A stretch of DNA of 43,251 nucleotides from an uncultured Ruminococcus sp. (GTDB lineage Bacteria > Bacillota > Clostridia > Oscillospirales > Ruminococcaceae): the NCBI GenBank assembly GCA_900545285.1, contig UQYK01000012.1, forward strand, positions 1-43,251, in the 5' to 3' direction. Both the position numbers and the translations under genes were made by a program. Shown piece after piece: positions 25,384 through 34,197 of this stretch; positions within the stretch are counted from its first letter, which is position 1; the number at the start of each line of letters is the position of its first letter. A model generated the notes under the pieces. It was not told the DNA's origin. It made no database searches and was given only the letters and a program-made list of their open reading frames with translations.

Positions 25384-26306
25384 GAATCGTTTATATGGGA
25401 ACCCCGGATATTGCTGTTCCTTGCCTGCGCTTCCTGGCAGAGAGCAAGCATGAAGTCGTAGGCGTTCTGACCCAGCCGGATCGTCCCAAGGGACGGGGAC
25501 ACCACACCATTCCCACGCCGGTGAAAGCGGCTGCTCTGGAATATGACATTCCGGTATACCAGCCTTTGTCCCTGCGAAAAGGGGAAGATGCAGTGACGGC
25601 TTTGGAAACGCTGCGTCAGCTGGCACCAGATCTGATCGTGGTGCTGGCATACGGACAGCTTTTGCCGAAAGAGGTGCTGGAACTGCCGAAGTATCACTGC
25701 ATCAACCTTCACGCTTCTTTGCTGCCGGCATACCGCGGGGCAGCTCCGATCCAGTGGGTGATTCTGAACGGTGAAACCAAAACCGGTGTCACTGCCCAGC
25801 AGATGGAAGAAGGACTGGACACCGGCGATATGCTGGTAAAAAAAGAGATTGCCATTGGAGCAGAGGAAACCGCAGAGGAGCTGTACGAACGGCTGTCGGA
25901 ACTCTGTGTGGAAACCCTGAGCGAAACGCTGGAACAGCTGGAAGCCGGCACCTTGCAGGGCACTCCGCAGGATGATGCACAGTCCTCTTATGCATCGCGT
26001 ATCACAAAGGAAATGTCCGCTCTGGATTTTCACAAGCCGGCACAAAAGCTGCATGACCAGATTCGCGCTATTACCGGCTATACTATGCTGGAGGGCAAGC
26101 GTCTGAAGGTATACCGTTCCCGTGTGGCAGAGCAGGTTTCCGGAGAGCCGGGAACCATTGCAGATCCGGAACAGTTCCTGGTAGTCTGCGGTGACGGAAA
26201 TGGATTGTACTTTACAGAAATTCAGCCGGAAGGCAAGCGTCGGATGGATGCCATGGACTTTCTCCGGGGCAAAAAACTGACAAAAGGCGAAAAATTAGGC
26301 GAATAA
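25380..26306 (+). CDS. fmt: Methionyl-tRNA formyltransferase
   Basis: A 308-residue cytoplasmic enzyme that formylates initiator Met-tRNA with 10-formyl-tetrahydrofolate. It starts MRIVYMGTPDIAV and has the folate-binding signature 'LHASLLPAYRGAAPIQW' near 108-124 with the catalytic Asn-His-Asp region ('INLHASLLP', 'LDTGDM'). A C-terminal tRNA-binding OB-like domain ('ITGYTMLEGKRLKVYR') follows. Length is typical. It overlaps def by 4 bases (ATGA), so translation is coupled. Confidence 0.96.
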   Translation: MRIVYMGTPDIAVPCLRFLAESKHEVVGVLTQPDRPKGRGHHTIPTPVKAAALEYDIPVYQPLSLRKGEDAVTALETLRQLAPDLIVVLAYGQLLPKEVLELPKYHCINLHASLLPAYRGAAPIQWVILNGETKTGVTAQQMEEGLDTGDMLVKKEIAIGAEETAEELYERLSELCVETLSETLEQLEAGTLQGTPQDDAQSSYASRITKEMSALDFHKPAQKLHDQIRAITGYTMLEGKRLKVYRSRVAEQVSGEPGTIADPEQFLVVCGDGNGLYFTEIQPEGKRRMDAMDFLRGKKLTKGEKLGE

Positions 26307-26356
26307 CGGAACATAGTTTCTGATTTTCCCAGAAAAACAGAAAGTGAGGGACTGAC

Positions 26357-27064
26357 ATGTTGTATTATGGTGGATTTTTTGACGCAGGATATATTTTGGT
26401 GCTCCTCGGTCTGATTATCAGCCTGTGGGCATCCTGGAATGTGAAATCCACATTCCGCCGCTATCAGAATGACAGAAATATGCGTGGACTAACTGCCGCT
26501 CAGGTTGCACGGCAGATTCTGGACAGCAACGGCCTGCATCAGGTCACCATTGAACATGTCTCCGGCAATCTGACAGATCATTACGATCCGCGCTCCAATG
26601 TCGTGCGCCTTTCAGATGCAACATTTTCCTCTTCCTCAGTTGCGGCAATCGGCGTAGCAGCGCATGAGTGCGGCCATGCCATGCAGCATGCAGAGGGCTA
26701 TGTCCCCATTAAAATTCGCAGTGCCATTATTCCGGTTACCCAGGTTGGTTCCCGGCTCTGGTACCTGATTTTTGTGCTGGGACTGATTTTCAGCAGATCT
26801 GAAATCGGCCCGGTGCTGCAAATGGTTGGTATTTTGCTGTTTTCCCTGATCGTTGTCTTTCAGCTGGTAACGCTGCCGGTGGAATTCAATGCCAGCGGCC
26901 GCGCTATGAAAACGTTGGAAACCCATATGATTCTGTATGGAGATGAACTGACAAAGGCGAGAAAAGTGCTGACCGCAGCAGCTATGACGTATGTTGCAGC
27001 ACTCCTGAATGGTCTGCTCCAGCTGATTCGTCTGATTTCTGTTTCAAAGAGGAGTAACCGATAA
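26357..27064 (+). CDS. Zinc metallopeptidase, YugP family, membrane protein
   Basis: A 235-residue membrane protein of the YugP/Zn_peptidase_2 family, found next to fmt and rsmB in many Firmicutes. It has hydrophobic segments near 10-28, 120-142, 148-175 and 205-225. The HEXXH metal motif is AAHECGHAMQHAEGY (His103, Glu104, His107). 'VTLPVEFNASGRAM', which usually follows in the family, is present in slightly varied form ('TLPVEFNASGRAMKTL'). Substrates are unknown. GTGAGGG precedes the ATG. One base separates its stop codon from rsmB. Confidence 0.9.
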   Translation: MLYYGGFFDAGYILVLLGLIISLWASWNVKSTFRRYQNDRNMRGLTAAQVARQILDSNGLHQVTIEHVSGNLTDHYDPRSNVVRLSDATFSSSSVAAIGVAAHECGHAMQHAEGYVPIKIRSAIIPVTQVGSRLWYLIFVLGLIFSRSEIGPVLQMVGILLFSLIVVFQLVTLPVEFNASGRAMKTLETHMILYGDELTKARKVLTAAAMTYVAALLNGLLQLIRLISVSKRSNR

Positions 27065-27065
27065 C

Positions 27066-28364
27066 ATGAATGCAAGAAAATTGGCTGTACAGCTCCTGGA
27101 TCGGACGGAACAGGAACAGAGCTACTCAAATCTGCTTCTGGATGGGGCACTTTCCGGTTCTGATATGGACGAACGGGAAAAGCGCCTTTGTGCCATGCTC
27201 TATTATGGCGTAATCGAGCGGCGCATTACACTGGATGCTGTCATTCAGCACTACAGCAAGCAGCCGCTGCGAAAGCTGGACTGTACGGTGCGGAATATTT
27301 TGCGCTTGGGAATTTATCAGTTGCTGTATTGTGATCAGATTCCTTCCCGTGCGGCGGTAAATGAAAGTGTAAAGTTGACCAAAACTTGCCGGAAGGCAAG
27401 TGCATCTGGATTTGTCAATGCGGTACTGCGGGGATTTCTGCGGGATTCCTGTCAGATACCATATCCCAGGGAGAAAAAGGCGGCAATGGCAGTGGAATAC
27501 GCTGTTCCCCAGTGGCTGCTGGATACTTTGGTTTCTGCCTATGGAACGGAGAAAACGCAGCGGTTTTTGGAGGATGCCTTGCAGCCGGCACCCCGTTATA
27601 TCCGGCGCAATGTGCTGCGCTGTACCAGAGAAGATCTGGAAACGGCGCTGGAAGGAAAAATTCAGCCGGTTTCTTTGCTGCCGGATGCCTATGTTCTGAC
27701 CGCAGGAGATATCCGGAAGCTTCCTGCGTTTCAAAACGGCTGGTTTTACGTGCAGGATCTGGCTTCTCAGATCTGTGCCCTTGCAGTGGGCGCGAAGCCG
27801 GGAGAAACCGTCCTGGATCTGTGCGCAGCTCCCGGCGGAAAAACCTGTACAATGGCAATCGGAATGGAACAGTCCGGTAACGTGCTGTCCTTTGATCTGG
27901 CCGAGCACCGGGTAAAGCTGATTCAGCAGGCGGCAAAACGTCTGGGACTTTCCAATGTGACGGCAAAGCCGGGAGATGCATCGGTATTTTATCCGGAACT
28001 GACCGGAGCAGACCGGGTTCTCTGTGATGTGCCGTGTTCTGGAATGGGCGTGCTGCGGCGGAAACCGGAAGTGAAGGAAAAGGATCCGGAATCGCTGAAA
28101 GCATTGCCGGAATTGCAGCTGAAAATATTGGAAAATGCGTCTCGGTACGTGAAAGCAGGCGGAATTTTACAGTATTCCACTTGTACTGTTCTCCCTGTGG
28201 AAAACGAGGGTGTAGTGACAGAATTTTTGAAGCGGCACCCGGAATTTGAACCGGTTCCGGTATTCCCGGAGCTGGGGGAAGCGTTTGAGAAAAGTATGGT
28301 AACGCTCCTGCCGGAAATTTGCGGCAGTGATGGCTTTTTTGTTGCAAAAATGCAGCGCCGTTAA
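27066..28364 (+). CDS. rsmB: 16S rRNA m5C967 methyltransferase
   Basis: A 432-residue enzyme that methylates cytosine 967 of 16S rRNA with S-adenosylmethionine. The N-terminal NusB-like RNA-binding domain (about 1-135) has 'NILRLGIYQLLY' and 'AAVNESVKL'. The Rossmann methyltransferase domain has 'LDLCAAPGGKT' (about 250-260), 'DVPCSGMGVLRRKPE' with the helper Cys near 323, and 'YSTCT' with the nucleophilic Cys near 372. AGAGGAG at the end of the peptidase gene serves as ribosome site. A short CG-rich palindrome and rlmN follow. Confidence 0.95.
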   Translation: MNARKLAVQLLDRTEQEQSYSNLLLDGALSGSDMDEREKRLCAMLYYGVIERRITLDAVIQHYSKQPLRKLDCTVRNILRLGIYQLLYCDQIPSRAAVNESVKLTKTCRKASASGFVNAVLRGFLRDSCQIPYPREKKAAMAVEYAVPQWLLDTLVSAYGTEKTQRFLEDALQPAPRYIRRNVLRCTREDLETALEGKIQPVSLLPDAYVLTAGDIRKLPAFQNGWFYVQDLASQICALAVGAKPGETVLDLCAAPGGKTCTMAIGMEQSGNVLSFDLAEHRVKLIQQAAKRLGLSNVTAKPGDASVFYPELTGADRVLCDVPCSGMGVLRRKPEVKEKDPESLKALPELQLKILENASRYVKAGGILQYSTCTVLPVENEGVVTEFLKRHPEFEPVPVFPELGEAFEKSMVTLLPEICGSDGFFVAKMQRR

Positions 28365-28406
28365 GAGACGGCATGCCGCCTTTTGCTTGTGATGGAGGTG
28401 TAATCA

Positions 28407-29477
28407 ATGGAACAAACGGATATTTTGTCACTGTCTCTGGCAGAGCTGGAAAGCTGTATGAAGGAAATGGGACAGCCGAAATTTCGTGCCAAACAGATTT
28501 TTTTCTGGCTCCATCAGAAGCAAGTGACGTCATTTGCAGAAATGACTTCGCTTTCTCTCCAATTGCGGGAGAAGCTGCAAGAAAAATTTTGTATAAATAG
28601 ACTAAATATTGCAAGAAGGCTTGCATCTTCTATCGATGATACGGTAAAATATCTATATGAACTGCCGGACGGCAACTTTGTGGAAACGGTACTGATGGAG
28701 TATCACCACGGAAAGAGCCTGTGTATTTCGACCCAGGTGGGCTGCCGGATGGGATGTCAGTTCTGTGCGTCAACCATCGCTGGGTTTGTGCGGAATCTGA
28801 CACCGGCGGAAATGCTGCTACAGATTTATGAAACTCAGCGGGATGCCGGATGCCGGATTGATAGTCTGGTACTTATGGGAATTGGTGAACCCATGGACAA
28901 CTTTGAAAATGTCATCACCTTTTTCCGCCTGCTCTCCCATCCGGATGGATTCGGCATGAGTCTGCGGCATGTTACCGTTTCTACCTGCGGTCTGGTACCG
29001 CGGATCCGGGAACTGGCCGACCTGCACCTGGGCGTTACCCTCTCGGTTTCACTGCACAGTCCGGAGAACCGGCGGCGCAGTGAAATTATGCCAATCAATC
29101 GAAAATATCCAGTAGAAGAATTGCTGGAAGCCTGTCGGTATTATTTTTCAGAGACGGGCAGAAGAGTGACCATGGAATATGCGGTGATTGAAGGGGTAAA
29201 CTGTACCCGACAGGATGCGAAAGCCTTGGCAGACCGTCTGGCCGGAATGCAGTGCCACGTGAATCTAATTCCGGTAAACCCCATTGCGGAGCGCAGCTTC
29301 CGCACACTGCGGCGGTCAGTCGAACGGTTTCAGCAGGAGCTGGAATCACTAGGGGTACATGCCACAATTCGGCGGACACTGGGCAGCGACATTCAGGCGG
29401 CCTGCGGCCAGCTGCGCCGGGATGCCGGAAAATCGCTGGAAAATGCGCAGGATAACGAATCGAGAAACAAGCCCTGA
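28407..29477 (+). CDS. rlmN: Dual-specificity 23S rRNA/tRNA m2A methyltransferase RlmN
   Basis: A 356-residue radical SAM enzyme that methylates C2 of A2503 in 23S rRNA and A37 in some tRNAs. The iron-sulphur cluster motif GCRMGCQFC has Cys113, Cys117 and Cys120. The family sequences 'MGIGEPMDN', 'VTVSTCGLVPRI' and 'VSLHSPENRRRSEIMPINR' are present, and 'TIRRTLGSDIQAACGQLR' near the C-terminus contains the conserved catalytic Cys region. GGAGGTG lies 7 bases before the ATG. It matches the family length of 340-380 residues. Confidence 0.96.
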   Translation: MEQTDILSLSLAELESCMKEMGQPKFRAKQIFFWLHQKQVTSFAEMTSLSLQLREKLQEKFCINRLNIARRLASSIDDTVKYLYELPDGNFVETVLMEYHHGKSLCISTQVGCRMGCQFCASTIAGFVRNLTPAEMLLQIYETQRDAGCRIDSLVLMGIGEPMDNFENVITFFRLLSHPDGFGMSLRHVTVSTCGLVPRIRELADLHLGVTLSVSLHSPENRRRSEIMPINRKYPVEELLEACRYYFSETGRRVTMEYAVIEGVNCTRQDAKALADRLAGMQCHVNLIPVNPIAERSFRTLRRSVERFQQELESLGVHATIRRTLGSDIQAACGQLRRDAGKSLENAQDNESRNKP

Positions 29478-29490
29478 GGAAAGTCAATCG

Positions 29491-29594
29491 TTGTCTGCAC
29501 AGCATCTTTTTCGTGCAGACAAGCCTTGAAAAATCGGGCGGCGTGATTGGCAGATCATGCAGTCAAAATGCATCTGTACCTGGAAACGCCGCGC
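29491..29594 (+). promoter_or_regulatory. Two stable hairpins between rlmN and stp
   Basis: The first is a perfect 10-bp stem TTGTCTGCAC (29491-29500) with GTGCAGACAA (29513-29522). The second is GCGGCGT (29538-29544) with ACGCCGC (29586-29592), enclosing CAGAT/ATCTG and TGCA/TGCA pairs and followed by TTTT. The second resembles a partial terminator or attenuator just before the stp ribosome site. No known RNA family is recognised. Confidence 0.45.
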
Positions 29595-29622
29595 TTTTGT
29601 ATTCTGATGGAGGTGGTAGAAA

Positions 29623-30360
29623 TTGACGAGTGCAGTGAAAACGCACATCGGATATGTACGAGATGAAAATCAGGATCGTGTAGAAATCCGGGAATTCGGA
29701 GATAATCTGCTTGTGGCAGTATGTGATGGGATGGGGGGAGAACGTTCCGGCAGTAAGGCCAGCTCAATGGCCTCGGACGTTTTCTTTGAACATTTTGAAG
29801 AAGGATATGAGGCGGATATGGATGCCTACAGCGTTCGCTCGCTGTTGCTGTCTTCCGTTTCCGCGGCCAATTCCGTGGTCTATACAACGGCCAGAATGGA
29901 CTATCAAAATTTCGGCATGGGTACTACCTGTGTTGCTGCTTTTGTCAGCGATACCTATATTGCTGTGGCAAATGTGGGGGACAGCCGGGCGTATTTGCTG
30001 CGGGATGGCACGTTGTCTCAGGTGACAACAGATCACACCGTGGTACATATGCTTCTGGAAAACGGACAGATTACAGAGGATGAGATTGAAACCCATCCGC
30101 AGCGGCATATGCTGATGAAGGCGGTGGGCGTGGAGAGAACCGTTTGTCCGGATTATTTTCGCATTGATTTGCAGCCGGATCAGCCGTTTTGTCTGCTGCT
30201 CTGTTCTGACGGGCTTTGCGGTTTCTGTTCTGATGCAGAAATCCAAGAGATCTTGGAACGCGGCACGTCTGCGGAAGAAATGACCCAGCAGCTAGTTGAT
30301 GCCGCGCTGGAAAAAGGCGGAAGAGATAATATTTCTGTTGCAGTTGTAACAGCTTCATAA
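29623..30360 (+). CDS. stp: PP2C-family Ser/Thr protein phosphatase (Stp/PrpC)
   Basis: A 245-residue cytoplasmic metal-dependent phosphatase that reverses phosphorylation by the PASTA kinase encoded next. It starts at TTG 29623, 6 bases after GGAGGTGG. Motifs are 'VRDENQD', 'CDGMGGERSGSKAS', 'VGDSRAYLLRDG', 'TTDHTVV', 'LCSDGL' and 'GGRDNISVAVV', which carry the Asp residues that hold the metals. The paired stp-pknB arrangement, 18 bases apart, is standard in Firmicutes and suggests joint regulation of cell-wall synthesis and division. Confidence 0.95.
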   Translation: MTSAVKTHIGYVRDENQDRVEIREFGDNLLVAVCDGMGGERSGSKASSMASDVFFEHFEEGYEADMDAYSVRSLLLSSVSAANSVVYTTARMDYQNFGMGTTCVAAFVSDTYIAVANVGDSRAYLLRDGTLSQVTTDHTVVHMLLENGQITEDEIETHPQRHMLMKAVGVERTVCPDYFRIDLQPDQPFCLLLCSDGLCGFCSDAEIQEILERGTSAEEMTQQLVDAALEKGGRDNISVAVVTAS

Positions 30361-30378
30361 AATGGAGGAAGAGTGCAT

Positions 30379-32493
30379 ATGGATAAAGATAAATTTATCG
30401 GAACCAGGCTGGACGGCCGCTATGAACTGACAGAACTCATCGGTGAGGGCGGTATGGCCAATGTATACCGCGCTGTTGATGTTCTGGACAACCGTGTTGT
30501 AGCTGTTAAAATCCTGAAGACGGAGTATTCCGAGAGTGAGGAGTTCCAGCGGCGGTTCCGGAATGAATCCAAGGCAATTGCAGTGCTGTCCCATCCCAAT
30601 ATTGTGAAAATCTACGATATGGGATTTTCGGAAAAGGTGCAGTATATCGTCATGGAATATATTGACGGCATCACGCTGAAAGATTACATTGACAGCGAGA
30701 AGGTTTTGAACTGGAAGGATGCTGTGCACTTTGTCATTCAGATTCTGCGTGCGCTCCAGCATGCGCATAACCGGGGAATTGTGCACCGGGATATCAAACC
30801 GCAGAATATTATGCTCCTGACAGACGGCACCATTAAGGTCATGGATTTCGGCATTGCCAAGTTTGCCCGGGAGGAAAGCCGTACCGCAACAGATCAGGCA
30901 ATTGGTACTGTGCACTATATCAGTCCGGAGCAGGCGCGCGGCGATGTCACCGATGCGAAGAGCGACATTTACTCTGTAGGCGTTATGTTCTATGAAATGC
31001 TCACAGGCTGTAAACCGTTTGATACTGACAATCCGGTTTCCATTGCCGTAATGCACATGCAGAACGTGGCAGAGCGTCCCCGGAACATCAATCCGAATAT
31101 TCCCTCCGGCCTGGAAGAAATTATCATGCACGCCATGGAAAAGGATTCCGCAAAGCGGTATCAGACTGCAACGGACATGATTCGCGACATTGAAGCGTTT
31201 AAAGAGAATAACCAGATTATTTTTGGCTATTACACCACGCCTGCACCAGCGCAGGATGTACCCGGCAGAACCCAGTACTTCAATCCGCCTCCACAGGATA
31301 TGGGAAACAGAAATGCGCGCGGCGGCCATGGCTATTCCAATTATGAACAGCCCAATGAATACTATGAAAAGGCAGCAGAGCAGGAACAGGGAAAATCTCT
31401 GGTGGTACCGATTCTGACTGCGGTGACAATTGTTGTTGTAGTGGTGGCAGCCATTGTGATCTGTCTGCTGGTAAGCCAGGGAACCGGCAACTCCAGCAGC
31501 TCTACAGATGAGGTGCCGAATGTAATCGGCATGAACTATGATGATGCAGTTGTCAATTATCCGAATATCGTCTTTGATGTGGCAGAGCAGGAATACACAG
31601 AAAAATACGAAGCCAATATCATTTATAAGCAGAGTGTTGATGCCGGCCAGTATGTGAAGAAAAATTCAGACGGAAAAATCGAGCTGGCAATTGCCGTCAG
31701 CCGGGGTATTCAAAAGGTAGAAATTCCGGATCTGAAAAATTATACCTTTGAGGAAGCAGAAGAAGCGCTGAAGGCTTTGGGCGTTGTAGCGGAACAGAAA
31801 AAGGTGGAAAGCACAGCAGAAGAGAATGTGGAGGCCAACCACGTAATCCGGACGGATCCGGAGGCAAAACAGGAGGTAGCAGTCGGATCTACTGTAACAA
31901 TTTATGTCAGCATGGGAATTGCAGTAGATGAAACCGATGTGCCAACTTTTACCGACATGACTCTGGAAGAGGCTCAAAATGAAGCAAAGCAGCGGAATCT
32001 GAAACTGGAAATCACGGAGTCTCCTTCTGATAAGGAAAAGGACACCATTCTGGAGCAGGATCCGGAGCCGGGTAAAACTGTGGCAAGCGGTTCCACAGTC
32101 AAGCTGACGGTCAGCAATGGAGAAGAGCCGGAAGGCGAAGTGAAGTATGGCCTGATGAATCTGCCGACTTCGATTATGAGCGGTATGTATACTATCAATT
32201 TTACCACGGATGATGGCGTGCTTGCCAGCAAGCAGTTTGTAGCCGAAACCCTGGACGGTGGTTCTTTCTCCGCAACAGTACCGGGAAAGGGTAAGAAATT
32301 CGTAAAGGTTACTGTAACCAGTGCCCAGACCGGCAAAACAGAAGTGATCGGAACCTATACCTTTGACTTCGCCAGCAAGACCTTCACTGCCTCCAGCGAG
32401 GACATTGACGGTGCATTCCAGCAAATTGCACCCCTTGTGACCCAGGCAGTGACAGAGGCTGCTACTGCAGCAGACGAGACGGCAGGAGGTTAA
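30379..32493 (+). CDS. pknB: PASTA-domain Ser/Thr protein kinase
   Basis: A 704-residue membrane kinase of the PrkC/PknB/Stk1 family that senses cell-wall muropeptides. ATG at 30379 is used (GGAGGAA 8 bases upstream); GTG 30373 is too close to the site. The kinase domain (about 10-272) has the glycine loop GEGGMANV (22-29), Lys44, HRDIKPQN (about 136-143), DFG (about 156-158) and a GTVHYISPEQARGD activation-loop region. One membrane helix lies near 339-365. Three extracellular PASTA domains follow (about 378-445, 445-516, 519-585), then a C-terminal beta domain to 704 that I do not recognise. Partner phosphatase stp is upstream and rsgA, a likely phosphorylation target in other Firmicutes, is downstream. 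Confidence 0.95.
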   Translation: MDKDKFIGTRLDGRYELTELIGEGGMANVYRAVDVLDNRVVAVKILKTEYSESEEFQRRFRNESKAIAVLSHPNIVKIYDMGFSEKVQYIVMEYIDGITLKDYIDSEKVLNWKDAVHFVIQILRALQHAHNRGIVHRDIKPQNIMLLTDGTIKVMDFGIAKFAREESRTATDQAIGTVHYISPEQARGDVTDAKSDIYSVGVMFYEMLTGCKPFDTDNPVSIAVMHMQNVAERPRNINPNIPSGLEEIIMHAMEKDSAKRYQTATDMIRDIEAFKENNQIIFGYYTTPAPAQDVPGRTQYFNPPPQDMGNRNARGGHGYSNYEQPNEYYEKAAEQEQGKSLVVPILTAVTIVVVVVAAIVICLLVSQGTGNSSSSTDEVPNVIGMNYDDAVVNYPNIVFDVAEQEYTEKYEANIIYKQSVDAGQYVKKNSDGKIELAIAVSRGIQKVEIPDLKNYTFEEAEEALKALGVVAEQKKVESTAEENVEANHVIRTDPEAKQEVAVGSTVTIYVSMGIAVDETDVPTFTDMTLEEAQNEAKQRNLKLEITESPSDKEKDTILEQDPEPGKTVASGSTVKLTVSNGEEPEGEVKYGLMNLPTSIMSGMYTINFTTDDGVLASKQFVAETLDGGSFSATVPGKGKKFVKVTVTSAQTGKTEVIGTYTFDFASKTFTASSEDIDGAFQQIAPLVTQAVTEAATAADETAGG

Positions 32494-32498
32494 ACAAG

Positions 32499-33389
32499 AT
32501 GATGCTTCCTGTTGCAATTCCGGAAGGTGCACAGGGCAGAATACTCACATCTGTAGGAGGTCTCTATACTGTAGAGACCTCCTCTGGTATCTGCACCTGT
32601 AAAGCCAGAGGCGTGTTCCGAAAGCGCGGCGTGCTCCCATATGTGGGAGATTACGTTTGCCTTTCGGAGGACAGCGTAATTCATGAGATTCTACCCCGCA
32701 AAAACAGTATTCTGCGGCCGCCGGTGGCAAACTTAGATCAGATTTTCTTTGTGATTTCTGCCTGCAAGCCATCACCGAATCTACAGCTGTTAGATGCATT
32801 TTTGACGGTGGCAATTTATAAGGAGATTCAGCCGGTTTTGGTTCTGACCAAGGTTGATCTGAAACAGGCGGACGAAATCCAGAAGCTCTATACCAGAATC
32901 GGAATTCCGGTATATCCGGTGTTGTATCCCCAGCCGGAGACAATCGCAGCAGTAGCAGAATTGCTGCGGGGAAAGGTCAGCATGATGACTGGAAATTCCG
33001 GTGTGGGGAAATCCACGCTGCTCAATGCCATTGCACCGGACTTACAGCTGCCTGTGGGAGAAATCAGCGAAAAGCTGGGGCGCGGCCGCCACACAACCCG
33101 GCAGGTGCAGCTGTATGCCTGTGCCGGGGGATATCTGGCAGATACGCCGGGATTTTCCACATTTGAAGCAGAGCAGTATGCGCAGATGGAAAAGGAACAG
33201 ATTGCCGACTGTTTCCCGGAGTTTCGGCCCTATCTGGGAAAGTGCCGCTTTTCTGACTGTGCTCATGTCTGTGAAAAAGGCTGCGCGGTTTTAGAAGCAG
33301 TGGAACAGGGGACAATTGCCAAGAGCCGCCACGATTCCTATGTATCGCTGTATCAGATTGCAAAGCAGAGAAAGGCGTGGGAGACATGA
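32499..33389 (+). CDS. rsgA: Ribosome small-subunit assembly GTPase RsgA
   Basis: A 296-residue circularly permuted GTPase that checks 30S subunit maturation. The order is N-terminal OB fold (about 1-70), G4 'LVLTKVDL', then G1 GNSGVGKST (about 165-173), G2/G3 'RHTTRQVQLY' and 'DTPGFS', then a zinc-binding region with 'CRFSDCAHVCEKGC'. The start is ATG 32499 with AGGAGGT 8 bases upstream; a second ATG follows. An unusual 12-bp perfect inverted repeat lies within codons 19-29. The stop overlaps thiN. The rpe gene present between rsgA and thiN in Bacillus is absent. Confidence 0.95.
   Translation: MMLPVAIPEGAQGRILTSVGGLYTVETSSGICTCKARGVFRKRGVLPYVGDYVCLSEDSVIHEILPRKNSILRPPVANLDQIFFVISACKPSPNLQLLDAFLTVAIYKEIQPVLVLTKVDLKQADEIQKLYTRIGIPVYPVLYPQPETIAAVAELLRGKVSMMTGNSGVGKSTLLNAIAPDLQLPVGEISEKLGRGRHTTRQVQLYACAGGYLADTPGFSTFEAEQYAQMEKEQIADCFPEFRPYLGKCRFSDCAHVCEKGCAVLEAVEQGTIAKSRHDSYVSLYQIAKQRKAWET
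32555..32583 (+). repeat. 12-bp perfect inverted repeat inside the rsgA coding region
   Basis: AGGAGGTCTCTA (32555-32566) and TAGAGACCTCCT (32572-32583) form a perfect stem around a 5-base loop, 56 bases into rsgA. The left arm contains a ribosome-site-like AGGAGG. The stem could slow ribosomes or be a protein-binding site; no T tract follows, so it is not a terminator. Confidence 0.8.
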
Positions 33390-34009
33390 AGCGTGCGGTG
33401 ATTTTTGGCGGTGCGCCGGTTGACCCTGCGGTGCAGCCGCCGGTTCCTGCGGCAGATCTGATGCTCTGTGCCGATGCCGGGCTGCGGCTGGCAAAGGCAA
33501 TGCAGATCGTACCGGATCAGGTGGCCGGAGATTTTGACTCGTTGGGCTATGTGCCGAAAGAAGAAGGCGCAGGCGTTGCAGTGCATCCGGCCAGAAAGGA
33601 TGAGACGGATCTCATTTTATCCGCGGAATATGCGCTGGCACATGGCTGCACGGAATTATGGTTTTATGGCGCTCTGGGCGGCCGCCTGGATCACACCATG
33701 GCCAATTTTCAGATGCTGCGGCTGCTGGCAGATCGGGGGGCAAAAGGCATCTTAGTGGATGAAAAGCACTGGATTACCTTGCAGCGCGGCGGAACCGCCT
33801 TCTATCCGCGAAGGGAAGGAATGTATTTTTCTCTGTTTTCCCTGTCAGAACGCTGCGAAGATGTGACACTGGAAGGGGTTGCATACCCGATGTGTCACGG
33901 GAGCTTTACCGGCTCTTTTCCGCTGGGTGTCAGCAATGAAATTCTGGCAGAAAAAGTCGCTGTCACTGTGGGAAAAGGTGACCTTCTGGTGATCTATGCC
34001 AGAGATTAG
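33386..34009 (+). CDS. thiN: Thiamine pyrophosphokinase
   Basis: A 207-residue enzyme that transfers pyrophosphate from ATP to thiamine, giving the coenzyme thiamine diphosphate. The ATG at 33386 overlaps the rsgA stop codon. The catalytic-domain motifs are 'CADAGLRLA', GDFDS (48-52), 'KDETDLILSAEYAL' and 'GGRLDHTMANF' (about 98-108). The C-terminal beta domain binds thiamine ('GSFTGSFPLGVSNEI'). It is the last gene of the operon; a strong terminator follows 20 bases later. Confidence 0.94.
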   Translation: MKRAVIFGGAPVDPAVQPPVPAADLMLCADAGLRLAKAMQIVPDQVAGDFDSLGYVPKEEGAGVAVHPARKDETDLILSAEYALAHGCTELWFYGALGGRLDHTMANFQMLRLLADRGAKGILVDEKHWITLQRGGTAFYPRREGMYFSLFSLSERCEDVTLEGVAYPMCHGSFTGSFPLGVSNEILAEKVAVTVGKGDLLVIYARD

Positions 34010-34027
34010 GACACATCTCTTAAATTT

Positions 34028-34066
34028 GAAAAACTGTATCGGATTTGCTTCCGGTACAGTTTTTTT
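34028..34066 (+). terminator. Intrinsic terminator ending the yicC-thiN operon
   Basis: A 14-bp stem (34029-34042 with 34051-34064, one T-G pair) with an 8-base loop runs into a T tract at 34060-34066. Confidence 0.92.
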
Positions 34067-34120
34067 ATGTCCATTGGAAAGTGCTTTGGCAACGCAGATG
34101 CAGCAAAAGCGGACAAGGGA

Positions 34121-34150
34121 AGCATATTGCAGACAAGCACGGCATAGGAT
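34121..34150 (+). promoter_or_regulatory. Sigma-E-like promoter of the spoIIIA operon
   Basis: AGCATATT (34121-34128), a 14-bp spacer and CATAGGAT (34143-34150) resemble the mother-cell sigma-E consensus (about kmATATT, 14-15 bp, CATAnnnT). It lies about 48 bases before spoIIIAA, the position expected from Bacillus and Clostridium. No consensus sigma-A promoter is seen in this gap. Confidence 0.6.
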
Positions 34151-34197
34151 GGAGTAGTTCCAGGAAAAACAGCACCGGAAGAAACGGAGGAATGCAA

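Noticed and set aside
34045..34197. N-terminal extension of spoIIIAA by 51 codons
   Set aside because: The extension runs through the thiN terminator and the sigma-E-like promoter and has no ribosome site; ATG 34198 has an ideal one.
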